In this document: positions 26,706-35,313 of the stretch, piece after piece
Layout of the letters: the number at the start of each line of letters is the position of its first letter
Position numbering within the stretch: the first letter of the stretch is position 1
Assembly: GCA_047630275.1 (NCBI GenBank)
Contig: JBLHVN010000003.1
Span: forward strand, 124,001 to 188,000
Direction: 5' to 3'
From: GCA-2720865 sp047630275
GTDB taxonomy: Bacteria > Bdellovibrionota > Bacteriovoracia > Bacteriovoracales > Bacteriovoracaceae
DNA: 64,000 nucleotides
The notes under the pieces: model-generated
Database searches by the model: none
The model's input: the letters and a program-made list of their open reading frames with translations, nothing else
Told to the model about the DNA's origin: nothing
Program-made: the position numbers and the translations under genes

Positions 26706-27851
26706 TTAGTACAACCATTTTTTTACTGAGTTATTATTACCTAGAACAATTCCCTGTCGCCTAAAGGCCCAGCACATATAGCTGATTGAGACAAAGAAAC
26801 TGGCCGGTAGCCTATTAAGAACACCTACTTTACAACCAAGAAGAGTCGTCTTCCCTCCAAAGCCCATAGGCCCGATTCCAAATTTATTTGAGGTTTCTAC
26901 AATATCTTTTTCTAACTTTTTAAGATCTGGGTGATCATTCGTATCATCGAGCATTCTTAGAAGCATTTCTTTAGACTTAGCGTATCCCGCTCCGCGGTCT
27001 CCACCTATGGCCACTCCTAATACTCCAGGTCCACAACCCTTACCTTGCGCTTGAATCACAGCATCTAAAATTACCTTTCTCACTCCATCAAGGTCTCGCC
27101 CAGCATTTAGGCCAGTATCAGGAAGCTTGTATTGAGCCCCAACATTTTCACATCCGCCTCCCTTAAGCATAAGCTTTACTTCAACGGAAGATTTATTATG
27201 CTCATGAAAGTGAATATCCGGATGTCCGGGGCCTATATTCATGGTCTCATTCTTTCCTGTCAGAGAATCCACGGAGTTTTGTCTTAAATAACCAAGCTCA
27301 GTAGCTTTTACAACGGCCTTATGAAGAACCTTCACAAAATCATTTTGTCTAAAGCCAGCAGGATGCTCTACATAGAAAAGAATAGTTCCCGTATCCTGAC
27401 AAATAGGTTGAGACTTCTTTTTAGCTAATTCAATATTGGTTTTAATGATTCCCATGGCATATTCAGCCGTGGTGTTCTTCTCTTCGTCTTTAAGGGCCTT
27501 GAGGACAACCTTTTGAACATCATCCGGAAGCACTGTTGATGTAACTCGTATAAGTTCTAGAAGAGAATCAAAGAGGTGGTCTTTTTTCTTAACCGCTTTC
27601 TTTTTAGTCGTTTTTTTTGCTACCTTCTTTTTAGTAGGCTTCTTGGCCACTTTCTTTTTTGTAGCTTTCTTAGCCACTTTCTTTTTTGTAGCTTTCTTAG
27701 CCACTTTCTTTTTTGTCGCTTTCTTAGCCACTTTCTTTTTCGTCGCTTTCTTGGCCACTTTCTTTTTTGTAGCTTTCTTAGCCACTTTCTTTTTCGTAGC
27801 TTTTTTAGCCACTTTCTTTTTCGTAGCTTTCTTAGCCTTCTTTTTAGACAT
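26706..27851 (-). CDS. Fumarate hydratase class I, alpha subunit, with Lys/Ala-repeat N-terminal tail
   Basis: The catalytic part begins near residue 95 and has the three [4Fe-4S] cysteines: C151 (ICQDTGTILFYV), C234 (GGGCENVG) and C273 (GKGCGPGVLG), plus IGPMGFGGKTTLLGCKVG. Residues 7-87 are nine 9-residue units, mostly KKATKKKVA, resembling histone-H1/AlgP-type tails. I chose ATG 27851 because AAAGGGG lies at the right distance; an earlier in-frame start at 27896 lacks one. Such a tail is not normal for fumarase and may bind nucleic acid, polyphosphate or acidic polymers; that is inference. First gene of the fumarase-aacS operon. Confidence 0.9.
   Translation of the reverse strand: MSKKKAKKATKKKVAKKATKKKVAKKATKKKVAKKATKKKVAKKATKKKVAKKATKKKVAKKATKKKVAKKPTKKKVAKKTTKKKAVKKKDHLFDSLLELIRVTSTVLPDDVQKVVLKALKDEEKNTTAEYAMGIIKTNIELAKKKSQPICQDTGTILFYVEHPAGFRQNDFVKVLHKAVVKATELGYLRQNSVDSLTGKNETMNIGPGHPDIHFHEHNKSSVEVKLMLKGGGCENVGAQYKLPDTGLNAGRDLDGVRKVILDAVIQAQGKGCGPGVLGVAIGGDRGAGYAKSKEMLLRMLDDTNDHPDLKKLEKDIVETSNKFGIGPMGFGGKTTLLGCKVGVLNRLPASFFVSISYMCWAFRRQGIVLGNNNSVKKWLY
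27591..27833 (-). repeat. Nine tandem 27-bp coding repeats
   Basis: Seven near-identical 27-base units encode KKATKKKVA; two more diverged units (KKPTKKKVA, KKTTKKKAV) lie at the catalytic-domain side. Units differ by synonymous changes (gta/gtc/cgt variants), so the protein repeat is selected or recently expanded. There are no spacers, so this is not a CRISPR array. Copy number may vary between strains. Confidence 0.95.
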
Positions 27852-27969
27852 GAAGGTATCCCCTTTAATAGTTTTCAGACCACAGGAGTATAACAATTTC
27901 CAACCCCTTTTGAGAATAACGCGTCTCTGAAAATAACCTTGTTAACAGCTCCTCCTCACGGTGGTAAAA

Positions 27970-30012
27970 ATGGGGGTGATTTCTTTATCAGGCCTTAATG
28001 ACCCACAGCGCGAAGCTGCCAGTACCATCGATGGACCAGTTCTTATACTGGCGGGGGCAGGCTCGGGTAAAACCCGTACTATTACTTATAGAATTGCCCA
28101 TATGGTGGATAACCTACAAATGGATCCAAAGACTATCTTAGGGGTTAGTTTTACCAATAAGGCCTCTAAAGAAATGAAAGAGAGAGTGATTACTCTCCTT
28201 GGAAAGAGAAAGGCCCGCGGCATCACCTTGGCCACCTTTCATAGCCTCGGGGTCAAGATCTTAAAAGAAGAGATTCACCTCCTTGGCTATCATAAGAACT
28301 TCTCTATCTACGATACCTCTGATCAAACCTCCATTGTTAGAGAGGCCTTAAAGTCCATTAAGACTGAGAAAACCTTTGATAGAAAACAGATCATGTCTAA
28401 GATTGGTTTTCTAAAGAATAAAGGAATCATGTCTGAGGAGTTTATCTCTTCAGTATATTTTGACGAAGAAGACCCTTATGACCTAATGGTTGAATATGTT
28501 TACCGTTATTATCAAGACAAGCTTAAGTTTTATAATGCCATAGACTTTGATGACATCTTAAACTTAGTGGTGCGCCTCTTCAGAGAGTTTCCAGAAGTCA
28601 CCACAAAGTATTCAAAGAAGTTTCAGTACGTCATGGTCGATGAGTATCAAGATACCAATCCCCTTCAGTTTGAGTTAATCATGGGTCTTACTAAGACCCA
28701 TAATAACCTTTGTGTTGTTGGAGATGACGATCAGGCCATCTACGCCTTTAGAGGGGCCGATGTCACGAACATCCTAGAGTTTGAAAAGAAGTTCTCTGGG
28801 GCTAAGGTCGTAAAGTTAGAGGAGAATTACCGCTCTACTATGCCTATCCTTAACCTGGCCAATAAAGTCATCATCGAGAATAAGAACCGAAGAGAGAAGT
28901 CTCTTTGGTCAAAGATAGAAAGCACTGAGACCCCTCTTCTTTGGTTAACTGCTGATACGGATCATGAAGCGCAAGTTGTCGTCGACGAGATTGTTCAGCA
29001 TCAAGGAAATGGTGGACACCTCGGGGATATGGCCATTTTGTATAGAAGCAATACTCAGGCCCAGCCCATAGAGGATCAACTAAGACTCTCCCAAGTTCCC
29101 TACACCATTCTTGGGGGGCAAAAGTTCTATGAGAAAAAAGAAGTTAAAGACCTTATTGGATATTTAAGTGTTATCTTAAACCCAAAAGATCAAATCGCTT
29201 TAAGAAGAATCCTCAACATCCCTCACCGCGGGATCGGGAACGTCACTCTAGAGAAGTACTTAAACCTCTCTGAAGAAAAACAAGTCACCCTCTTTGAAGC
29301 CCTAGAGCTTGAACCAGGCCTTGATCCAAGACGCCATGATCAAATCGTTCACTTCACAAAACTTATAAAGAAATTTCAACATAGCTTTGAAAACTCCCCT
29401 CTGCCTGAGGCCATCTCTAATATGGTGGATGATATTGAGTATTTAAAGTTCGTAGAAAAATCCTATGATTCAGTTAAACAAGTCGATCAAAGAAAAAACG
29501 ATGTTCATATGTTCATTGAATCGGCCGTGAGGTTTTTGAAATACAACCAAGGACAGGGCTCCTTAAAGATGTTTGTCGAGAGGCTTCTTCTTCAAGATAA
29601 CCAAGACGAGCGCGATGAAGACGATGATGATGACGTTAGAAAGAACGAAGTCACTATGATGACCCTTCATAGTTCAAAAGGTCTTGAGTTTGATACAGTC
29701 TTTTTGATTGGTATGGAAGAAGAGACCCTCCCCCATAAAAGAGTTCTTCAATTAGGGGAAGATATAGGCGAAGAGAGGCGCTTAGCCTATGTGGGTATAA
29801 CAAGGGCCCAGCAAAAGCTAGTTATGACTTATTGCAAAGAAAGAAAGCTTTACGGAAGAGACTCAGTCCGCCACAAGAGCCGCTTTCTCAATGAACTAGG
29901 AACCTATTATACAGAACAAGACCGAACCACCTTTGGTCACCTGACTGAAGATGAGGCCACAGAATACAAATCAAGCTTCTTTAATAATTTAATTGATGGA
30001 CTTGATGACTAA
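27970..30012 (+). CDS. Rep/UvrD/PcrA-family DNA helicase
   Basis: Superfamily 1A helicase with LNDPQREAA (Q motif), Walker A AGAGSGKTRTITYR (Lys37 counted from GTG 27961), VDEYQDTNPLQFEL (Walker B), VVGDDDQAIYAFRGA, MTLHSSKGLEFDTVF and EERRLAYVGITRAQ. At about 680 aa it lacks the long C-terminal extension of UvrD, so it is closer to Rep in length. It unwinds DNA 3'-5' in replication restart or repair. Starts at 27961 (GTG) and 27970 (ATG) are both possible; GGTGG is nearest the ATG. Divergent from the fumarase operon. Confidence 0.92.
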   Translation: MGVISLSGLNDPQREAASTIDGPVLILAGAGSGKTRTITYRIAHMVDNLQMDPKTILGVSFTNKASKEMKERVITLLGKRKARGITLATFHSLGVKILKEEIHLLGYHKNFSIYDTSDQTSIVREALKSIKTEKTFDRKQIMSKIGFLKNKGIMSEEFISSVYFDEEDPYDLMVEYVYRYYQDKLKFYNAIDFDDILNLVVRLFREFPEVTTKYSKKFQYVMVDEYQDTNPLQFELIMGLTKTHNNLCVVGDDDQAIYAFRGADVTNILEFEKKFSGAKVVKLEENYRSTMPILNLANKVIIENKNRREKSLWSKIESTETPLLWLTADTDHEAQVVVDEIVQHQGNGGHLGDMAILYRSNTQAQPIEDQLRLSQVPYTILGGQKFYEKKEVKDLIGYLSVILNPKDQIALRRILNIPHRGIGNVTLEKYLNLSEEKQVTLFEALELEPGLDPRRHDQIVHFTKLIKKFQHSFENSPLPEAISNMVDDIEYLKFVEKSYDSVKQVDQRKNDVHMFIESAVRFLKYNQGQGSLKMFVERLLLQDNQDERDEDDDDDVRKNEVTMMTLHSSKGLEFDTVFLIGMEEETLPHKRVLQLGEDIGEERRLAYVGITRAQQKLVMTYCKERKLYGRDSVRHKSRFLNELGTYYTEQDRTTFGHLTEDEATEYKSSFFNNLIDGLDD

Positions 30013-30013
30013 A

Positions 30014-30042
30014 AAAAAAGCCCGTGGCTAGACGGGCTTTTT
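30014..30042. terminator. Rho-independent bidirectional terminator
   Basis: An A-tract, AGCCCGT (30019-30025), loop GGCTAG, ACGGGCT (30032-30038), then TTTT. The A-tract gives a U-tail on the other strand, so it serves both the helicase (+) and the lipoprotein gene at 30079 (-). Confidence 0.9.
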
Positions 30043-30078
30043 GTATGATGAACAAAGATCATCCTAATCAATTGCTTT

Positions 30079-31218
30079 TTAATCTAATGTATCTACTTGA
30101 AGGGCCATAACACCTTTTCTAACTTTACCATCAGGGAAAGTATTGGTTGTAGTCCCTTTAAGTCTAATATTTGTGTAAGAAGCTCCAGACTTATGAAGAA
30201 CGATAACTTCTGATGATACTGATAATACAGCGTCAATTCGGTAATCACCATTGATCGTAAACATTAAACGGCTCGTGCCTCTTGCTGTTTGATCATAAAC
30301 AAGATTAGTGATGCCACCATTTTCGATTGAGTACTCTTGATAACCTGAACCGAAGTTAATTCCTAGAGAAAAGACATCAATCTTAGTTTTTGTATCATTG
30401 AATTTAAGAGTCGAAGTAAAATCTCCTTCTTCTTTTTCTTTAGAGTTAACAACCACTAGTCCTTTAAAGCCAGCATAAGCGCTATAATTTTCAACTAGAG
30501 CAACACCAAGGTCTCTACCCATTTGCCTGATTGTTAAGACCTTTTCTTCTAAGTCTTTCACAGCTGAGATCTTATCTTGAAGAGCGCCACATTGAGTGAT
30601 TCCTTCTTGATAGAAAGATTCTTGTTCTACAGAGAGTTCGTCAAATTTCTTTAGGTTTCTCTTTAGTTCTGAGCATTTCTTTGGAAGCTTTCCTTTAGCG
30701 ACAGTTGTCTCATCGGCTTCAAGCTTACACTTTCTTTTATTTTCTTTTACTTTAAAGCAGGGAAACTGACTTAAAACGGCATCAATCATTGGCAGGACCT
30801 GAGCTTCAGTGGCCTTAATACCAAATTGAACTTGCTTTAACTTTCTTAATGAATTGTCCTTAAGCTTACCTAAACTTAGAATAGCAGTAGAGATTTGAGC
30901 AATCTTACTCCCACTGCTTGCGTCAGCTTCGTAAGTCAAAGGAAGTTGATCTCCATAAGAGAGCCTAGACATTACTGTCTTCCATTGAACTTCTGGGTAG
31001 GCATAAGAGTAACCGACCAGGTCTTCCCCTTGAGGGAAAGTGAGAATCGTCGCGTCGCCAATCTTACCATCAAAGGTCTTGTTTACTTGAAACTGACTGA
31101 CTTCTTTAGCGTGGTGAATATCCGATGCAACATCAATCTTATCGGCTTTTGGACCACCACAGCTCATAAGAGAGCCTAGGGCGAGGGTCGCTGAAAGCAT
31201 GATTATTTGTTTTTTCAT
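30079..31218 (-). CDS. Putative lipoprotein, 379 aa
   Basis: Signal sequence ending in GSLMSC (lipobox) with GGPKAD following. AAAGGA lies 8 bases before ATG. The middle (residues ~130-240) is helical with Cys pairs (FPCFKVKENKRKCKL, KKCSEL); the C-terminal 130 residues are beta-rich. No family recognised. It follows the outer-membrane protein gene at 31250 by 31 bases and may be its operon partner. Function unknown. Confidence 0.7.
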   Translation of the reverse strand: MKKQIIMLSATLALGSLMSCGGPKADKIDVASDIHHAKEVSQFQVNKTFDGKIGDATILTFPQGEDLVGYSYAYPEVQWKTVMSRLSYGDQLPLTYEADASSGSKIAQISTAILSLGKLKDNSLRKLKQVQFGIKATEAQVLPMIDAVLSQFPCFKVKENKRKCKLEADETTVAKGKLPKKCSELKRNLKKFDELSVEQESFYQEGITQCGALQDKISAVKDLEEKVLTIRQMGRDLGVALVENYSAYAGFKGLVVVNSKEKEEGDFTSTLKFNDTKTKIDVFSLGINFGSGYQEYSIENGGITNLVYDQTARGTSRLMFTINGDYRIDAVLSVSSEVIVLHKSGASYTNIRLKGTTTNTFPDGKVRKGVMALQVDTLD

Positions 31219-31249
31219 TTCTATATCCTTTTATCTTTATATCAATTAA

Positions 31250-32503
31250 TTAGAAAAACATTGAGAAATCAATTGTCGTCAGTGGTGACGAGACAACATT
31301 TTTCCCTGCTAAAACACGACTATGACCAACACTAACTTTCATAGGAGCAAAAAACTTCCCTGCCTTAAAAAGTGAAATGGTGTCATACCCAGCTGTAATT
31401 TGAAGAGTCTGCATATTTTGGACAGAATCTTTTTCTAATAGTTCATACCTAGATGATTCAAATTGGTCACCAGAGTACTCATCACCTTGCTTATACTGAA
31501 TGGCGTAGCCTGCACCAAGGTTGATTCCATAATAATTCCATGCAGCTGATAATTCAGCTTTAGAGATATCACCAAGGTCACGGTAAGTGCTTCTATCAAC
31601 ATCAGGAGATAAGCTTGAAGTATGTGTAAAAGGAACTCTTTTTCCTACTGTATCTGAGAACTGAAGTGTATGACTTGCAGCCGCTGTAAAAGTAAAATAC
31701 TTATTGGCGTAAAAATCATTGGCAAAACCGAGTTCAAGATCGGTTTGACCGTCCCCGCCACCTATGTCTATTACTTTATCTGGGTTAGCTTCTTTACCAG
31801 TAGGTAGAGTTACTGCAGAGACAAGAGTGAAGGCAGATTTTTGACCTTCAAAAGCCTTATATTTAGAGACTAGTTTGATATCCCCAAGTTTGGTATCATT
31901 TTCATTTTCTAATCTTTCATAGTTGTATTCAGCAAGTTTTGCGTTGATGGGGTCACCGAATTTCTCATCAAACTCTTCAGATTTTAAGGGTGATCCTGTT
32001 TCCGCTGATAGCTCTTGCCTTAAGGCATCAATCATTCCAGGGTTTGTATGGCGTACACCGGTGGCAACGTTTGTGCTGTATCTAGTCACAGGAATAGCCA
32101 CTGCCACAGTATGTTTCTTCGTTAGGCCTAAGGCAAAGATAGGAACATTGGCCTGAACTGACATATTAACTTGGCCGACAGTTTCGCCCATTTCCGTATT
32201 TTCATTGGCACCAATGGCCAACATCTTTTGTTCTAAAGAACCTTTATCAACTGGATCATATTGACCAGCAATCATATCACCAAAAGTAATCCTCTTAATC
32301 AGTTTATCAGCAAGAACATCTTTGTCCCCATTACCATTGAATCTTTGGTCTGGGTTTGTGATGACACCTTTATAAGTAAAGTTTCGAACACCTTTTGGAA
32401 GTACCTTCGCGGATGGAAGAGCAATCGGCTGCCCTAGCCCGGCAGCGAAAGTTGAGGTGCTCATTAATAGGGCCGTTATGGCGGCGAGCTTTTTGTTCAT
32501 CAT
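31250..32503 (-). CDS. Outer-membrane beta-barrel protein, 417 aa (transporter-like)
   Basis: A signal peptide (to about TFAAG) and AGGAG ribosome-binding site are present. The mature chain has repeated amphipathic strands (FTFTAAASHTLQFSD, KAELSAAWNYYGINLGAGYAIQYK, LQTLQITAGYD-like) and ends in FSMFF, with a terminal aromatic as needed for barrel assembly. It recalls the broad family of 'MetA-pathway/phenol degradation' or FadL-type barrels, but only at the level of pattern. Two ATG codons are adjacent (32503 and 32500). Confidence 0.7.
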   Translation of the reverse strand: MMNKKLAAITALLMSTSTFAAGLGQPIALPSAKVLPKGVRNFTYKGVITNPDQRFNGNGDKDVLADKLIKRITFGDMIAGQYDPVDKGSLEQKMLAIGANENTEMGETVGQVNMSVQANVPIFALGLTKKHTVAVAIPVTRYSTNVATGVRHTNPGMIDALRQELSAETGSPLKSEEFDEKFGDPINAKLAEYNYERLENENDTKLGDIKLVSKYKAFEGQKSAFTLVSAVTLPTGKEANPDKVIDIGGGDGQTDLELGFANDFYANKYFTFTAAASHTLQFSDTVGKRVPFTHTSSLSPDVDRSTYRDLGDISKAELSAAWNYYGINLGAGYAIQYKQGDEYSGDQFESSRYELLEKDSVQNMQTLQITAGYDTISLFKAGKFFAPMKVSVGHSRVLAGKNVVSSPLTTIDFSMFF

Positions 32504-32599
32504 TAACTCCTAAAAATACTGCTATATTCCATAGCAGATTGATTTAAATTAGTTTTCAGACTCTCATTCTCGCTCACACCGTCCCCACGTTGTGAGTGG

Positions 32600-32626
32600 A
32601 ACAGCAGAACATCCGGTTCTGCTGTT
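32600..32626. terminator. Perfect 11-bp hairpin between two minus-strand genes
   Basis: AACAGCAGAAC (32600-32610), loop ATCCG, GTTCTGCTGTT (32616-32626). It lies 14 bases past the stop of the 32640 gene. On the minus strand no U-tract follows, so it may be a Rho-assisted terminator or a stabilising 3' hairpin; the + strand side has TATTTGT. Confidence 0.5.
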
Positions 32627-32639
32627 TATTTGTAACTTC

Positions 32640-33491
32640 CTAGCTACATTTTTTATCGTAGTACTTAATAATCTCTTCTTGATCTGTATCTTCTTTTGGC
32701 TCAAGAAATTGATTAACTTCATCCTGAGTCTCAGGAATTAGCTTTGGATTATGAGCATCTTGAGTTTCTCTTTCTGATTCAGCAAAAGCATAGAACTCAT
32801 CAGCTAGAGCACAGAACTCAGTCTTGTATTTATTTTTCATGAGAGCGTAAAGCATATAACGAGTTGTTGTAGAGTTTGAAGCAACAGTAAAGTCATCACC
32901 TTCAACCACGGTGGCGTCAAAACCTTTACGGATCATCTTAAGACCTTTTTCTTTATCTCCACCTAGAAGGCCAGGAACTTTTACATAAGCTAATCCTAAG
33001 ATTCTATAAACACCGTACTCTTCTACAGTTTCATCAAGGTTAATTAACTCATTCATTTTAGGCTTAAGAACTTTCTTAAAAAGCTTAAGAGGCTCTGTTC
33101 CACCTTCAGCAAGTCCTCTTTTACCAATATTAGATCCGTAGAAATAAAGAGCTCTCGCTCTTAATGTTTTATTTGATTCATCATCCTTAAGCATCTGTGA
33201 GGCTTTAAGGCCGGCATTTTCACCTTTTGTATGTACTTTGATTTGATCAGAAGAAGTCTTTTGACGAGTTCCTAAGAAATAAAGTGCTTCAGACTGAGAA
33301 ACTAAGAGCTCAGCTTTTTTGACAGTATTTTCTTCGCTTGCAGCTAAGGCTTCATAGATAGCAGCGGCTTTCTTGGCGTTTTGAGCATCTTCACCTCTTT
33401 TTGAGTAAAGATCAGTAGCAACTTCAACAGTATTAGCGCTCGCATATAAACTCCCTAAAAGTGAAATGCTAACGATTAATGGCTTCAACAT
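32640..33491 (-). CDS. Exported helical repeat protein, 283 aa
   Basis: A signal peptide (cleavage near YASA-NT) and AAGGGG before ATG are present. The mature chain is alpha-helical with TPR-like features (KKAAAIYEALAASEEN, ARALYFYGSNIGKRGLAEGG, YRILGLAYVKVPGLLGGDKE). The last pattern, with Gly-rich loops after paired helices, resembles TatT-like TPR proteins. Two Cys lie at the C-terminus. Possibly a periplasmic scaffold protein; no precise function can be given. Confidence 0.65.
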   Translation of the reverse strand: MLKPLIVSISLLGSLYASANTVEVATDLYSKRGEDAQNAKKAAAIYEALAASEENTVKKAELLVSQSEALYFLGTRQKTSSDQIKVHTKGENAGLKASQMLKDDESNKTLRARALYFYGSNIGKRGLAEGGTEPLKLFKKVLKPKMNELINLDETVEEYGVYRILGLAYVKVPGLLGGDKEKGLKMIRKGFDATVVEGDDFTVASNSTTTRYMLYALMKNKYKTEFCALADEFYAFAESERETQDAHNPKLIPETQDEVNQFLEPKEDTDQEEIIKYYDKKCS

Positions 33492-33502
33492 GGTTAACCC
33501 CT

Positions 33503-33519
33503 TGTAATTACAGTGTAAT
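33503..33519. promoter_or_regulatory. Overlapping palindromes just upstream of the 32640-33491 gene
   Basis: TGTAATTACA (33503-33512) is a perfect palindrome, and ATTAC-AGT-GTAAT (33507-33519) overlaps it. They lie 12-28 bases before the ATG, partly behind the ribosome-binding site. The rest of 33492-33733 holds two short hairpins (33564-33586 and 33594-33608) and no convincing gene. A regulator site is possible. Confidence 0.25.
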
Positions 33520-33733
33520 ATCGGTTTCTAAGTTATTGGTTTCAGCAAAATATACGATACTGAGGAGAAATTACAATAAATTCTCCCTATGCTCTGTAAT
33601 TGCTACAGGGGTGCCAGATTACTGTCATCAAAGCCAGAAAAGCTGTTATGGGGTTCTTGAAGGGGGTAAAGGTGCTCATCCATGAGCAAATCCTCCATGA
33701 TTAAGACGCTTCCTTGCATCTCATGATTTCTTA

Positions 33734-34081
33734 TTAGTCACTTTTTGAGGCCGAACTGCTACCACTTACAAGCAATGTGGAGCGCCCGGTAAAGGGGATC
33801 AGGTTCCAAAGAGCGTCTCCCCACGTGTACTTATGAGTAAGATTTAGATGCTCTAAGTCTTTGCAATCTCTCTTATAATCTTCAAAGATCTTTCGAAGCG
33901 AAGTGCTCTGCCCGGTTGACCTGATATGATGCTTGATTTGAAAATTATAAGTGTCTGTTGGAATGGACCACCTGGCCTTTGGGGCCAAGCACTTTCTAGG
34001 ACTTACCTTGATATGCTGAGAGCATGAACTCAGTCCAAAAAAACCTACTATAATGATGAGGGTCTTTTTAAATCCTATCAT
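33734..34081 (-). CDS. Small putative lipoprotein, 115 aa
   Basis: Taking ATG 34081 (residue 19 of the longest frame) gives MIGFKKTLIIIVGFFGLSSC, a perfect lipoprotein signal with lipobox LSSC; the longer start would bury it. The tail region KYTWGDALWNLIPFTGRSTL resembles in shape the C-terminal motif of the preceding Bor-like gene, with which it overlaps by 14 bases. Unknown function; likely an envelope lipoprotein. Confidence 0.6.
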   Translation of the reverse strand: MIGFKKTLIIIVGFFGLSSCSQHIKVSPRKCLAPKARWSIPTDTYNFQIKHHIRSTGQSTSLRKIFEDYKRDCKDLEHLNLTHKYTWGDALWNLIPFTGRSTLLVSGSSSASKSD

Positions 34082-34427
34082 CAGTCTTGATCCCAAAGCC
34101 TCTGACTTTATACGTCCTTGGAATATAGAGTCCAAAGGAGAGCCATGAATAAATTAAATCTTCTGTCGTTTGATATTCTTCAATACTTATATTGGCGGCG
34201 CTAATAAGACCGCTTTCAGATAATTTCTCATCGATCTTTACGATATGATCTTTTGGAACAAGACCCCAAAGATAGAATTCTTTTCTTCCAACAATTTCTT
34301 TTAAATTATCGTGACCTGGTTTTGGAGAGAAGCTTGTAGAAATAAGGCCAGACGATCGATAGTGCATCGTCGTACAGGAATTTAGGCATAAGACTGCCCA
34401 TATGAGGGCCATGGCACCAAATCTCAT
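34068..34427 (-). CDS. Bor/Iss-like small lipoprotein, 119 aa
   Basis: AAGGAAG precedes the ATG and the signal ends in CLNSC (lipobox). The mature region has EFYLWGLVPKDHIVKIDEKL and, near the end, DLIYSWLSFGLYIPRTYKVR, which resembles the C-terminal 'GIYTPr' strand of Bor-family outer-membrane lipoproteins (phage lambda Bor / ExPEC Iss, linked to serum resistance). The match is by motif only. Paired with another small lipoprotein gene. Confidence 0.55.
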   Translation of the reverse strand: MRFGAMALIWAVLCLNSCTTMHYRSSGLISTSFSPKPGHDNLKEIVGRKEFYLWGLVPKDHIVKIDEKLSESGLISAANISIEEYQTTEDLIYSWLSFGLYIPRTYKVRGFGIKTDDRI

Positions 34428-34500
34428 TTTCTTCCTTGAATCGAGTCATTTATTGGATTACTTAAATTTTGAGTGAGCTATAGCTTATTGTCAAATTGAG

Positions 34501-35313
34501 CTACTCGCCGATCCACTGGGGCTTTCGTTTTTCTTTAAAGGCAGCGATGGCCTCAAAATGATCTTTAGTTCTTTGTGTTTGCCCTTGAAAGGTTGAGAGC
34601 ATATCAAGCATCTTTGGAACTTCATCATGGTAGGCGCGCTTTAAGGCTTCCTTTCCCATTGAGACGGCTTGAGGCGCCGTTAATAAAATGGCCTTAATAA
34701 ACTCGGCCACATCGGCTTCAAGCTCTTCAGGTGTGGAGAGCTTATTGATAAGTCCCATACTAAGGGCCTCATTGGCATCATAGATTCTTCCCGTAAGAGT
34801 CATCTCCATGGCCTTAGCAAAGCCAACAACTCTTTGAAGAAAGTAAGATCCACCATCCCCTGGAACTAGGGCAAGCTTAGCAAAGGTCTCTCCGTACTTT
34901 GAAAAAGTACTTCCCACACGAAGATCACACATGCAGGCCAGGTCTAGTCCTGCACCAATAGCGGCTCCATTAACCATAGCGATGATTGGCTTTTGGCAAG
35001 ATTCTATTGTTAAAGGAATCCTTTGAATCCCCTCTTCGTAACGCTTCTTTAATTCAGCAGAGTCGCCAGCGAACATACCAGATTTCTCTTCCATGGCCTT
35101 TAGATCGCCACCAGCGCAAAAGGCCTTGCCTCTTCCACTGATAACAGAGAGCCTTACAGACTTGTCTTTTTCTGCCCGCTCAAGGGCGTCTACTAGTGAG
35201 TTGATCATCTCGTCAGAAAAAGCGTTCATGGCCTCAGGGCGGTTTAGGTAAATAAAAAGAACTTCATCTTTTTGGATAAGTTCTAAGTCAGTGCTTGATT
35301 TAAATTGGCTCAT
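34501..35313 (-). CDS. Enoyl-CoA hydratase/isomerase family protein (atypical active site)
   Basis: Crotonase fold: IYLNRPEAMNAFSDEMI, RGKAFCAGGDLKAM (oxyanion hole) and VNGAAIGAGLDLACMCDLRV. The first catalytic Glu of hydratases is Asp here (GLDLA instead of CELA), and the second Glu position is Phe; instead it has VPGDGGSYFLQR. It is therefore probably not a classical hydratase. It is the last gene of the leucine-degradation operon, overlapping the HMG-CoA lyase gene by 4 bases. The reaction is unknown. Confidence 0.8.
   Translation of the reverse strand: MSQFKSSTDLELIQKDEVLFIYLNRPEAMNAFSDEMINSLVDALERAEKDKSVRLSVISGRGKAFCAGGDLKAMEEKSGMFAGDSAELKKRYEEGIQRIPLTIESCQKPIIAMVNGAAIGAGLDLACMCDLRVGSTFSKYGETFAKLALVPGDGGSYFLQRVVGFAKAMEMTLTGRIYDANEALSMGLINKLSTPEELEADVAEFIKAILLTAPQAVSMGKEALKRAYHDEVPKMLDMLSTFQGQTQRTKDHFEAIAAFKEKRKPQWIGE

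Noticed and set aside
27591..27833. Regular 27-bp repeats suggestive of a CRISPR array
   Set aside because: Units are contiguous without spacers and encode a protein repeat in frame.
27576..27930. Two open frames on the + strand reading FFFVAFLAT-type hydrophobic repeats
   Set aside because: They are the antisense of the Lys/Ala-repeat tail of fumarase alpha; the hydrophobic pattern follows mechanically from the reverse complement of Lys/Ala codons, and there is no ribosome-binding site.
33479..33685. 68-aa frame on the + strand in the 33492-33733 gap
   Set aside because: It overlaps the start of the minus-strand 32640 gene and lacks a credible start signal; the gap is better explained as leader and promoter.
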